Shown here: positions 25,784 to 34,211 of the stretch, piece by piece
How the letters are laid out: each line of letters opens with the position of its first letter
Numbering within the stretch: the stretch's first letter is position 1
Source of the DNA: CALZFJ01 sp964459845
Lineage (GTDB): Bacteria > Bacteroidota > Bacteroidia > Bacteroidales > Muribaculaceae
DNA length: 64,000 nucleotides
Assembly (NCBI GenBank): GCA_964459845.1
Contig: CAYWOC010000006.1
Span: 1 to 64,000, forward strand
Direction of reading: 5' to 3'
The notes under the pieces: model-generated
The model's database searches: none
What the model was told of the DNA's origin: nothing
The model's input: only the letters and a program-made list of their open reading frames with translations
Program-made: the position numbers and the translations under genes

Positions 25784-26383
25784 TTATTTCTTTTCTACTT
25801 TTGTGTAACGCTTGTTCAAGCCTTCAATCACCTCTTTGGTGACATCATATTTTGAATCGATGAACACTGCTGCCGATTTGTATAGAATAACATCATATCC
25901 TTTTTGTTTTGCATACACCTTGATGAAATTCTGAACCGAGTCGTTGAGCTGAATCTGATATTGAAGCATCTCGTTCTGAGCGTCACGCTGAAGTTTCGAC
26001 AGATATGTTTGAGCGTCGTTCTGCATCTTTGCCAATCTGTTTTGGTCGGCATTGAAGCTCTCCTCTGTCAGATAGCCGTTGTTCTTATATTTGCTCTGAA
26101 TCTCGTTGCCAAGACGGTTAATCTCATTGCCGCGTTTTGCCTGCTCGTTGTCGAGCTGGTTAGAACGGCGCAGCATAGCCTCATTGATATCTTTTGCGAG
26201 ATTGTAATTAGCCATCAGCGAGTCGCCATCAATATATCGGATTACGGCTTGTCCATCGGCAGTTTTTGCGGCCACTGCTTTTGTTTCAACATTTCCTTTT
26301 TCTCCCGTTTTGTTGCATGATGCGAACATCATTATTGCCAACGCAATAAATGAATACTTTGCAATTTTTGTAATTACGTTCAT
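25784..26383 (-). CDS. OmpH/Skp-like periplasmic lipoprotein
   Basis: A 199-residue predicted lipoprotein. The signal MNVITKIAKYSFIALAIMMFASC has a lipobox at C23. The rest resembles OmpH/Skp chaperones: a short beta segment (IRYIDGDSLMANY), a long helical hairpin rich in Q, N and K (about residues 60-150), and a final beta segment (GYDVILYKSAAVFIDSKYDVT). Skp-type proteins carry unfolded outer-membrane proteins; lipid anchoring is common in Bacteroidetes copies. It has its own terminator. Confidence 0.8.
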   Translation of the reverse strand: MNVITKIAKYSFIALAIMMFASCNKTGEKGNVETKAVAAKTADGQAVIRYIDGDSLMANYNLAKDINEAMLRRSNQLDNEQAKRGNEINRLGNEIQSKYKNNGYLTEESFNADQNRLAKMQNDAQTYLSKLQRDAQNEMLQYQIQLNDSVQNFIKVYAKQKGYDVILYKSAAVFIDSKYDVTKEVIEGLNKRYTKVEKK

Positions 26384-26417
26384 TTTTTTATTATTGTATC
26401 AGTTTTTTAATCGTTTT

Positions 26418-26576
26418 TTATAAATCGCGTGCGCAAGTGATATTTCGCTTCTTCATGGCTGGATTGTTATGGATATGCGTATCAGGGAATTTACCTCCTT
26501 TCACAAAAAACACGCGTATTCCCAAAAGAAGCACCGCAATGCCAATAAATAATATTGAAATTACCACTATTTTCAC
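26418..26576 (-). CDS. Conserved small single-pass membrane protein
   Basis: A 52-residue protein from GTG 26576: one membrane helix (VVISILFIGIAVLLLGIRVFF) followed by a basic tail with KGGKFPDTHIHNNPAMKKRNITCA. I recognise this GKFPxTH...N.AM...I.CA tail as a small Bacteroidetes family with unknown role. The longer reading from TTG 26600 is unlikely because that codon overlaps a TATATTTG promoter element. It is 34 bases upstream of the OmpH-like gene. Confidence 0.7.
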   Translation of the reverse strand: MKIVVISILFIGIAVLLLGIRVFFVKGGKFPDTHIHNNPAMKKRNITCARDL

Positions 26577-26597
26577 GTCAAATTCAAAAATGTAGTG

Positions 26598-26605
26598 CAA
26601 ATATA
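26598..26605 (-). promoter_or_regulatory. TATATTTG promoter motif for the small membrane protein
   Basis: Minus-strand TATATTTG matches TAnnTTTG and lies 21 bases before GTG 26576. Its position rules against the upstream TTG start. Confidence 0.5.
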
Positions 26606-26640
26606 GGAAACGAAAACGTATTTTTTGCGATAACTCAAAT

Positions 26641-26648
26641 TATTTTTG
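26641..26648 (+). promoter_or_regulatory. TATTTTTG promoter motif upstream of pepD
   Basis: A plus-strand TAnnTTTG match 88 bases before the pepD start codon. The minus-strand promoter for the neighbouring small gene lies only 35 bases away, so the two are divergent. Confidence 0.4.
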
Positions 26649-26736
26649 TAACTTAGTGAGCAAATAACGATGTTTTTAACATTGTTTCAGTTTACGCAAG
26701 TAAAGATAACACTTTATACATTTAAATTTAACAACT

Positions 26737-28197
26737 ATGACAGTTAAAGATTTAAAGCCCGCTTTAATTTGGAACATTTTTGACCAAATCACAAAAGTTC
26801 CTCGTCCTTCGAAAAAAGAAGGGAAAATCCGTGAATTTCTTGTAAATTTTGCAAAGGAAAACGGCATTGAGTACAAAACCGATGAAGTTGGTAACGTTGC
26901 AATGTTCAAACCAGCTACTCCTGGTTATGAAAACGCTCCAGCCATCGTACTCCAAGGTCACATGGATATGGTATGCGAAAAGAACAAGGGCGTAGAACAC
27001 GATTTTGAGAATGACCCTATCAAAACAATTGTAGATGGAGAATGGGTGAAAGCCGACGGCACTACTCTCGGTGCTGACAACGGCATCGGTATGGCTGCCG
27101 GACTTGCTGTAATGCTCGACAAAGAACTTGTTCATGGTCCTGTTGAGGCATTGTTCACCGTAGATGAGGAAACTGGTCTTACGGGCGCGCAAAACCTTGG
27201 CAAAGGCATGATTAAAGGCGACTATCTTCTGAACCTCGACTCTGAGGAAGACGGCGAAATTTGCGTCGGTTGCGCTGGCGGTATCGACACAACTTGCACA
27301 TTATCTTACTCACCTGTTGAAGCTCCTAAGGATTTGCAATATGTGAAAGTCGTTGTCACCAAACTTCAAGGTGGACACTCTGGCAGCGACATCAACGCTG
27401 AGCGTGCTTGCGCCAACAAGCTTATCGCACGTTTCCTATGGAATCTGCAACAGAAATTTGATATCAAGCTCGTGGAAATCGATGGAGGCAACCTCCGCAA
27501 TGCAATTGCCCGCGATGCTCACGCCGTTATCGGTGTAAAACAAGCCGACAAAGAGGCTGTACGTGTAGAATTAAACAAATTCATCAGTGAAGTCGAGAAC
27601 GAATACAAAGTCACTGAAAAGGATATGGCAATATCTATGGAAACCGTAGATACTCCTGCTTCATACATCGACGACAAGACAGCCAAGGCTCTAATCAACG
27701 CTCTATACACGGCTCCTCATGGTGTGGTTTCTATGAGCAAGGAAATCAAGGGACTCGTTGAGACCTCAACCAACCTCGCTTCCGTAAAGATGCTTGAAGG
27801 CAATAAGATTCTTATCACGACCTCTCAACGCAGCTCTGTGGAAAGCCGCAAATATGATATCGCTCATCAAGTAGAAGCCGTATTTGCCAATGCCGGTGCT
27901 GTTGTCACTCACGGTGACGGATATCCAGGATGGGCGCCTAACTTGGAATCAAAAATCCTTGATGTAGCAATGCGTGCCTATGAGCAACTATTCGGCGTAA
28001 AGCCTATCGCCAACGCAATCCACGCTGGTCTTGAATGCGGATTGTTCTTGAAGACATATCCGCATATGGAGATGATTTCTTTCGGTCCAACATTGCTTAA
28101 TGTTCACTCACCAAAAGAAGCTATGCACATTCCTGCCGTTCAAAAATTCTATAAGCATCTTTCTAAGATTCTTGAAATGGTGGCAAAAGGCGAATAA
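26737..28197 (+). CDS. pepD: Aminoacyl-histidine dipeptidase (Xaa-His dipeptidase)
   Basis: A 486-residue M20-family zinc dipeptidase (carnosinase-like PepD) in the cytoplasm. Metal ligands are in LQGHMDMV (near residue 80), GADNGIGMAAG (near 116) and the VDEETGLTGA motif with the catalytic glutamate (near 147); HSGSDI follows in the lid domain. Length is typical for bacterial PepD. It is monocistronic, with a promoter motif upstream and a strong terminator downstream. Confidence 0.94.
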   Translation: MTVKDLKPALIWNIFDQITKVPRPSKKEGKIREFLVNFAKENGIEYKTDEVGNVAMFKPATPGYENAPAIVLQGHMDMVCEKNKGVEHDFENDPIKTIVDGEWVKADGTTLGADNGIGMAAGLAVMLDKELVHGPVEALFTVDEETGLTGAQNLGKGMIKGDYLLNLDSEEDGEICVGCAGGIDTTCTLSYSPVEAPKDLQYVKVVVTKLQGGHSGSDINAERACANKLIARFLWNLQQKFDIKLVEIDGGNLRNAIARDAHAVIGVKQADKEAVRVELNKFISEVENEYKVTEKDMAISMETVDTPASYIDDKTAKALINALYTAPHGVVSMSKEIKGLVETSTNLASVKMLEGNKILITTSQRSSVESRKYDIAHQVEAVFANAGAVVTHGDGYPGWAPNLESKILDVAMRAYEQLFGVKPIANAIHAGLECGLFLKTYPHMEMISFGPTLLNVHSPKEAMHIPAVQKFYKHLSKILEMVAKGE

Positions 28198-28228
28198 ATT
28201 ACCGCTTAATATAAATAATGTATAGGAT

Positions 28229-28267
28229 AAGGCAGCCACACTCCGGCTTGAGCATGGCTGCCTTTTT
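28229..28267 (+). terminator. Rho-independent terminator of pepD
   Basis: A 10-bp stem (AAGGCAGCCA / TGGCTGCCTT) followed by five T, 32 bases after the pepD stop codon. Confidence 0.9.
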
Positions 28268-28322
28268 GTTTACCCTCCATTAATTTTCATTTTATATATT
28301 ACCCTGATTAGAATTTACAACT

Positions 28323-29072
28323 ATGAAACGTTACTTATTAATCATTCCATTCACAGCCCTGACAATTGCAATAACATCAGCAAGCAGCAATGGCACTTCA
28401 TCAAGCATCGGAAGCGAAACAGTAAATCAAAACAAAGATTTGACACAAGATTCGTTCCCCGACAGTCCTGCCGACAGATATTCACGCCTCACAGAGCTTG
28501 ACTACAGACGCGTTGCCGAAGAATTGGGAGTTGAAATAGCCACGATAAAAGCCGTAAGCGATATCGAGGCAGGGAAATCACACACCGGTTTTTATGAGCC
28601 GGGCAAGCCTGTTGTCAATTTCGACCGCAGCATTTTTCTGTCGCGACTGCGCAAATCTGGAATAAACATCACCTCAGCACGAAAAGCGCATCCTGAAGCA
28701 TTCTCCCGCGTCAATACACGCAAATATGGCACCTACGCCAAAGCCCAGTATGCCCGCCTCAACAGTGCGATTGAAATAAGCAACAACATTGCTAAAGAAT
28801 CGGCTTTTTGGGGAATGTTTCAAATAGGAGGCTTCAACTGGCGCAAATGTGACGTGAAGTCGGTCGATGAGTTTGTGGATTTAATGGGCGAATCAGAGGC
28901 TATGCAGCTTGAACTGTTTGCAAGGTTTATTCGAGCCAATGGAATGGATAAATACCTGCAATCGAAGAATTGGAGAGCTTTTGCCCGCGCCTACAACGGA
29001 AGCAGCTATGCGTCGAAAGGATACCATCGCCGACTTGCCGCAGCATACCATAAATATGCGGCTAAGAGATAA
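28323..29072 (+). CDS. N-acetylmuramidase-like protein (DUF3380 family)
   Basis: A 249-residue secreted protein. The signal (MKRYLLIIPFTALTIAITSA) is followed by a serine-rich linker to about residue 55, then a domain matching phage-type N-acetylmuramidases (DUF3380): LDYRRVAEELGVEIATIKAV, the glutamate in VSDIEAG as probable general acid, AFWGMFQIGGFNW, and AFARAYNGSSY near the end. It would cleave peptidoglycan in the periplasm. No prophage genes surround it, so a domesticated lysozyme used for wall turnover is more likely than phage lysis. It is alone between two terminated units. Confidence 0.8.
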   Translation: MKRYLLIIPFTALTIAITSASSNGTSSSIGSETVNQNKDLTQDSFPDSPADRYSRLTELDYRRVAEELGVEIATIKAVSDIEAGKSHTGFYEPGKPVVNFDRSIFLSRLRKSGINITSARKAHPEAFSRVNTRKYGTYAKAQYARLNSAIEISNNIAKESAFWGMFQIGGFNWRKCDVKSVDEFVDLMGESEAMQLELFARFIRANGMDKYLQSKNWRAFARAYNGSSYASKGYHRRLAAAYHKYAAKR

Positions 29073-29156
29073 GACATTTGCCACACAAAAAACTTTGTTT
29101 TTATTGGAAATTTCAATTTTTTCATCACATTTTATCTTTAAATCGAAAAATATATG

Positions 29157-29164
29157 TATATTTG
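29157..29164 (+). promoter_or_regulatory. TATATTTG promoter motif upstream of the DUF349 gene
   Basis: Fits TAnnTTTG and lies 55 bases before the ATG at 29219. No clear -33 box was found. Confidence 0.5.
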
Positions 29165-29218
29165 AACTTTGAAGTGAGATTTGCCGCAAATGCGGCGGTA
29201 TTCTAAAAACAAATATAT

Positions 29219-31099
29219 ATGGAATTGCGTGAAAAGTCTGAATCAGAAGAACAACTGAAAAAGGACGTAACCTTGACCTCAGAGCCTGCTGTCGCAGTAT
29301 CTGAGAATGTGATTGAGAATGAAGCCACAGCTTCTACAGTAGTTAATGAACCAACTTCTGAAGTTGCCGAAACCAGCAGCGACAACAGTCATCAAGAGAA
29401 TTATGCCGGCAAGACAAAAGAAGAGCTTGTCGCCGCGCTTGAAGAACTGCTCGAACAGCCTGTCGATAGCATCAGGGAAAAAGTTGCCCAAATAAAATTG
29501 GCATTCTACAACATCCGCAATGCTGAAATAGCAAAGTTGCGTGAAGAATTCCTTGCCAAAGGCAATGAAGAGGCAGCTTTCGCCGCTCCAGAAGATGCCG
29601 ACGAGAATAAGTTCAAAGATGTACTCACACAACTCAAGGAAAAAAGAGCTGAATTCAACGCAGCCCAAGAGGCTTTGCGCGCTGAAAATCTCGTGAAAAA
29701 GCGCAATATAATCAATGAAATAAATGCTATTGTCGCCGACCCCGACAACATCAACAAGCAATACAACCGGGTTCAACAGCTCCAACAGGAATTCAAGTCT
29801 ATCGGCGAGATTCCTCCAACAGATACCACCGGAATATGGAAGTCTTATCAACTTGCCACCGAGAATTTCTACGACTTGCTGAAAATGAATAAAGAGCTTC
29901 GCGACTATGATTTCAAGAAAAATCTTGAAATCAAGCAGCAGCTATGCTCCGAGGCTGAGGAACTTGCCAACAATGAGGACATTGTGGCTTCATTCAAAAA
30001 GCTGCAAGAGCTGCACAACGTATGGCGTGAGACTGGTCCTGTGGCAAAAGAAATTCGTGAAGAACTTTGGGCAAGATTCAAAGACGCTTCGGCAGTAATC
30101 AACAAGAAGTATCAGGCATTCTTCGAAAACCGTAAAGAGAAAGAAAAAGAAAACGAATTGGCTAAAACCGCAATCTGCGAAAAGATTGAAGCCATCGACC
30201 TTTCAAGCATCAAGACTTATGCTGCTTGGGACGAAACCACCAAAAGCATCATTGCCCTACAAGAGGATTGGAAAAAGCTCGGTTTTGCGGCAAAGAAAGT
30301 CAATGCCGACCTGTTTGCGAGATTCCGAAAATCATGTGACGAATTCTTTGCCAAAAAGGCTGAATTTTTCAAAAGTATGAAAGAGGAGCTTGCATCCAAC
30401 CTGCAAAAGAAAATAGCCCTTTGCGAAAAAGCTGAGGCTCTGAAAGACTCTACCGACTGGAAAAAGACTTCCGACGAACTTGTGGCTCTACAAAAGGAAT
30501 GGAAGACAGTTGGCCCTGTCGTGAAGAAATTCAGCGATTCGGTGTGGAAACGCTTTATCTCGGCTTGCGACTACTTCTTCGAGCAAAAAGGCAAGCAGAC
30601 GACAAATACACGCCAAATCGAACACGCCAACCTGAAAATAAAGAAAGAAATTATTGCTGCCGTAAATGCAATTCTTGCCGACGAGAACGAAAAGGATGGA
30701 GCAAGCAAAGTTCGCACTCTTATGAAGCAATGGCAAGAGGCTGGACACGTCCCCTACAAGGATAAAGACAAAGTTTACAACGAGTATCGCACAGCTATCG
30801 ACAAGGCTTTTGAGAAATTCGACATGAAAGCAACTCGCGCAAACCTTGCCAACTTTGAGGAATCCATCAGCCAAATTTCCGATCAGGACAAAATGTACCG
30901 TGAGCGCGAGCGTCTGGTGAGAAGCTACGAGCAAAAGCGCAACGAGCTGAAGACTTACGAGAACAACCTTGGATTCTTCAATGCACAGTCGAAGGGCGGA
31001 AATTCAATGCTGAAAGAAATGGAGCGAAAGATTCAACGAATCAAAGATGAAATCGCTTTGCTTGAGAAAAAAATACAAGTAGTTGACGGAAAATTATAA
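29219..31099 (+). CDS. DUF349 repeat protein
   Basis: A 626-residue, highly charged, helical cytoplasmic protein. After an acidic low-complexity head (residues 1-60) it carries about five DUF349 repeats of 70-75 residues, each with the pattern W...GP/G...(L/V)W.RF..A...FF (for example WRETGPVAKEIREELWARF, and later WKTVGPVVKKFSDSVWKRF). The C-terminal 80 residues are coiled coil. The family is widespread but its biochemical role is unclear to me. It is transcribed alone, between its own promoter motif and a terminator. Confidence 0.85.
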   Translation: MELREKSESEEQLKKDVTLTSEPAVAVSENVIENEATASTVVNEPTSEVAETSSDNSHQENYAGKTKEELVAALEELLEQPVDSIREKVAQIKLAFYNIRNAEIAKLREEFLAKGNEEAAFAAPEDADENKFKDVLTQLKEKRAEFNAAQEALRAENLVKKRNIINEINAIVADPDNINKQYNRVQQLQQEFKSIGEIPPTDTTGIWKSYQLATENFYDLLKMNKELRDYDFKKNLEIKQQLCSEAEELANNEDIVASFKKLQELHNVWRETGPVAKEIREELWARFKDASAVINKKYQAFFENRKEKEKENELAKTAICEKIEAIDLSSIKTYAAWDETTKSIIALQEDWKKLGFAAKKVNADLFARFRKSCDEFFAKKAEFFKSMKEELASNLQKKIALCEKAEALKDSTDWKKTSDELVALQKEWKTVGPVVKKFSDSVWKRFISACDYFFEQKGKQTTNTRQIEHANLKIKKEIIAAVNAILADENEKDGASKVRTLMKQWQEAGHVPYKDKDKVYNEYRTAIDKAFEKFDMKATRANLANFEESISQISDQDKMYRERERLVRSYEQKRNELKTYENNLGFFNAQSKGGNSMLKEMERKIQRIKDEIALLEKKIQVVDGKL

Positions 31100-31123
31100 T
31101 ATCATTTTTCACCACAATACAGA

Positions 31124-31159
31124 AAGGTCTTGTACCAATAAGTACAGGGCCTTCTCTTT
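31124..31159 (+). terminator. Terminator of the DUF349 gene
   Basis: A 12-bp stem with two G-U pairs (AAGGTCTTGTAC / GTACAGGGCCTT) followed by CTCTTTAT. The U tract is short, so it is moderately convincing. Confidence 0.6.
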
Positions 31160-31213
31160 ATAGCGCACTCAAGCGCATATCAGCAAAAACAACCATATAA
31201 CCAATAATATTTT

Positions 31214-32725
31214 ATGACCAAATTTTTCAATCTAATCTCTTTGGCACTGATTTGTGCCACCGCTGTATTCTCAGCTTCTGCACAAACTGGCGAACTACAT
31301 CGCTCCACACCCGAGGCTGAAGGCATCCCATCGAAAGCTTTATTCACACTTTTCGATTCTCTCACGACACTCCCGAATACGGAGATTCATAGCGTTATGG
31401 TTTTGCGTCATGGCAAAGTTATAGGCGAGATTTACCCATCGCCAATCAAAGCTGAATATATGCACACTATGTACTCTGCGTCAAAAACATTCGTAGGCGT
31501 AGCTGTAGGTTTGGCTATCAATGACAACCGCTTGCGCCTAAACGACCGTGTAGCTCTATTTTTCCCAGAATCTTTGCCTCAAAACATCAGTTCAAACCTT
31601 GCAGAGATGACTGTGCGCGACCTGCTGACAATGACTTCAGGTGTAAATCCTGACTGGAATATGCGCAATATCACACCCGATTGGATTAAGACCTATCTTG
31701 CAAAACCTGTCAATAAGCCAGGTATCGACTTCAAATACGACTCTATGTGTACATATCTGCTGTCGGCAATAGTCCAAAAAGCTACGGGGATGAAGGTTCT
31801 CGACTACTTAAAAGAGAAAATCTTTGATGATATGCACATCACAGAGGTGGAATGGGAAGAAAGCCCAGAAGGATACAACACTGGCGGATGGGGATTGCAC
31901 ATCCAACCAGAGTCGCTTGCCAAATTCGGCTTGCTGCTGTCGAACAACGGCAAATGGGACGGGAAGCAACTCGTGCCCGCCAAATGGGTGAAAGCCATGA
32001 CATCTTCCCAGCAAAAAACTTATGCCTGCGATTATTGCTACCAAACTTGGCGCGCCGAATATCCAGGATCTTTTCGCGCTGACGGGGCTTTAGGACAATA
32101 CATTCTTATGGTTCCAGAGAAAGATGTGGTTGTAGTGATAACAGAGTGTACTATGATTGACGGTATTCGCCAGCGAAATCTTGTGTGGGACATACTCATG
32201 CCAGCAATTACCGACAATGTTCTCTCCGCTGGCAAAGACTTAAAGACCTTGCGCAAAAAAGAAGCCTCATATACGTTATCCACGCCCAAAGGAACTTCAT
32301 CAAGCAAAATTTGCAAAGCTATATTTGGCAAAAATATCATATTGCAAAGCAATAGGCTGAACTGGTCATCCATCAACTTCCAGACAAGAGGCAAGCAATT
32401 AGATGCAGTCATCACCATGACCGACGGCAAAAGCTTCACGCTACCATGCGGATACGGCAATTGGCTGACGGCAACCACCAGCATCGAGCCACCCTACTCC
32501 ATCTCCCCTATCGGGAAATTCACCGGGATAAAGCCACTTTTCTATGTGGCAGGAAGCTACGCTTGGAAATCACAAAATATCTTGGCTTTAAGAATCCAAT
32601 ACGCAAATTGGGTGACAGCCATAGATGCTACTATAGAGTTTGATGGCAATAACGTGACCATTAATGCGCAAGAGAATTATTCATCTCAGCCATTCAAAAT
32701 TGCTGGAACCGTAGCCGTCAAATGA
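31214..32725 (+). CDS. Secreted serine hydrolase of the beta-lactamase/PBP4* family
   Basis: A 503-residue exported protein (signal MTKFFNLISLALICATAVFSASAQ). The class C beta-lactamase-like domain spans about 25-350, with the nucleophile motif SASK (S88-K91) and a YDS triad (near 176) in place of YxN. The third motif is not obvious (HxG-like DGALGQY). A beta-rich C-terminal domain of about 150 residues follows. Such proteins act as D-amino-acid peptidases, esterases or peptidoglycan-editing enzymes; the substrate cannot be read from sequence. It is followed by a hairpin that lies very close to the next start codon. Confidence 0.82.
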   Translation: MTKFFNLISLALICATAVFSASAQTGELHRSTPEAEGIPSKALFTLFDSLTTLPNTEIHSVMVLRHGKVIGEIYPSPIKAEYMHTMYSASKTFVGVAVGLAINDNRLRLNDRVALFFPESLPQNISSNLAEMTVRDLLTMTSGVNPDWNMRNITPDWIKTYLAKPVNKPGIDFKYDSMCTYLLSAIVQKATGMKVLDYLKEKIFDDMHITEVEWEESPEGYNTGGWGLHIQPESLAKFGLLLSNNGKWDGKQLVPAKWVKAMTSSQQKTYACDYCYQTWRAEYPGSFRADGALGQYILMVPEKDVVVVITECTMIDGIRQRNLVWDILMPAITDNVLSAGKDLKTLRKKEASYTLSTPKGTSSSKICKAIFGKNIILQSNRLNWSSINFQTRGKQLDAVITMTDGKSFTLPCGYGNWLTATTSIEPPYSISPIGKFTGIKPLFYVAGSYAWKSQNILALRIQYANWVTAIDATIEFDGNNVTINAQENYSSQPFKIAGTVAVK

Positions 32726-32757
32726 TGCGTTAAATTCTATTCCTCGTCGATATAATA

Positions 32758-32798
32758 AAATGCCGTATATAATCGTTTAAGATATATACGACATTTTT
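32758..32798 (+). terminator. Hairpin between the serine hydrolase and the glycosyl-phosphate transferase gene
   Basis: AAATGCCGTATAT pairs with ATATACGACATTT (one mismatch) and is followed by five T. It ends 16 bases before the next start codon (GTG 32812), so it may terminate the upstream gene or act as a leader element of the downstream one. Confidence 0.6.
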
Positions 32799-32811
32799 AT
32801 ATATTATTATC

Positions 32812-34173
32812 GTGAGTAAAAAAGGTAGATATGGACAATTCATTCGTGCCATATTCACTGCAGTAGATTTTGCTGTGATGAATATTGCATATATCATTCT
32901 TTATTTTTCCACGAATGAATCTTCTTTCTTTTCAAAGCCTGTATGGCTATTGATGAACCTGTCGTTTGTCTTTTTGGAATTCATTACTTCTCGCATACAT
33001 GAACGTCGCGTGGTTTTCGCCGACAGAGTCATTATCGAAGCCTCACGTGCAGTATTCGTCCACTTGGTTATATTCTTCTCGCTAATGTCGTTCCTCGACA
33101 TAAATACCGAGCCTTTAATATATGTCAAATTCTATGTTCTGTTTTTTATCGGATTAAGTGCTTGGTGGATTATCTCCCGGAAAATGATAAAACGCTACCG
33201 CACGCTTGGCTTCAACTTCCGGAAAATAATAATCATAGGAGGTGGCACGGCTGGCATCCGTCTTCTTAACGAGATGCTCAGCGATGCAGGATATGGATAT
33301 AGAATAGTTGGAATTTTTGATGACAAGAATCATGCTATAAGTGGCTATGCAGGTTCGTTCAATGACGTTGAAAAATTTGTCAAAGACAACCTCATAGATG
33401 AGATGTATTGCACTGTCAATGATGAGGACATTACGGCTCAGATGATTAAGATAGCCGACCACAATGCCGTGGATTTCTATTATGTGCCACAATTCAGCAA
33501 ACTCGTAACACGCAAATTCGAATTATCGTCGATAGGCAATGTGCCTGTGCTTGCTCTACGTCCAAATCCTCTGAACAACGCTTTCAACCGCTGGGTTAAG
33601 CGTATGGTTGATTTGATAATATCATCAATAGTTCTCATCCTGTCGCCAATCATACTTATTCCTGTAGCATTAGGCATAAAGATGTCGTCTCCCGGACCAA
33701 TATTTTTCAAGCAGAAGCGTACTGGATACCGCGGCAAGGACTTTTGGTGCTACAAATTCCGCACAATGCGCGTGAATGCCGAAAGCGACAAGGTCCAAGC
33801 CACTGAAAACGACCCAAGAAAGACAAAATTCGGCGATTTCTTGCGTCGTACGAGCATTGATGAGCTGCCACAATTCTTCAATGTATGGCGAGGCGATATG
33901 TCGATTGTCGGCCCACGCCCTCACATGATTAAACATACTCAAGACTACAGTGCGCTTATCGACAAATATATGCTCCGCCACACCATCAAACCAGGCATTA
34001 CTGGATGGGCGCAGGTGAACGGTCTGCGCGGACAGACAAAAGAACTTTGGCAAATGGAGAAACGTGTGGAATACGATGTATGGTATGCCGAGAACTGGAA
34101 TATAATGCTCGACTTCAAAATCATATTTCTTACGGTATTCAATGCGATACGCGGCGAGAAGAACGCATTCTAA
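32812..34173 (+). CDS. Undecaprenyl-phosphate sugar-phosphate transferase (polyprenyl glycosylphosphotransferase)
   Basis: A 453-residue integral membrane protein that starts surface-glycan repeat units by moving a sugar-1-phosphate onto undecaprenyl phosphate. It has about four N-terminal membrane helices (residues 10-125), a Rossmann-like cytoplasmic domain (IIIGGGTAGIRLLNEM) and the C-terminal Bac_transf domain, with a membrane helix (about 265-290), SSPGPIFFKQKRTGYRGK, YKFRTM and the catalytic DELPQFFNVWRGDMSIVGPRP. It resembles WcaJ/CpsE; the sugar is unknown. Start is GTG 32812. No glycosyltransferases adjoin it; the likely partners are at 48-54 kb. Confidence 0.9.
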   Translation: MSKKGRYGQFIRAIFTAVDFAVMNIAYIILYFSTNESSFFSKPVWLLMNLSFVFLEFITSRIHERRVVFADRVIIEASRAVFVHLVIFFSLMSFLDINTEPLIYVKFYVLFFIGLSAWWIISRKMIKRYRTLGFNFRKIIIIGGGTAGIRLLNEMLSDAGYGYRIVGIFDDKNHAISGYAGSFNDVEKFVKDNLIDEMYCTVNDEDITAQMIKIADHNAVDFYYVPQFSKLVTRKFELSSIGNVPVLALRPNPLNNAFNRWVKRMVDLIISSIVLILSPIILIPVALGIKMSSPGPIFFKQKRTGYRGKDFWCYKFRTMRVNAESDKVQATENDPRKTKFGDFLRRTSIDELPQFFNVWRGDMSIVGPRPHMIKHTQDYSALIDKYMLRHTIKPGITGWAQVNGLRGQTKELWQMEKRVEYDVWYAENWNIMLDFKIIFLTVFNAIRGEKNAF

Positions 34174-34211
34174 AAATCTTGATATTTTAGACTTTTACTC
34201 AAAACAAACAT

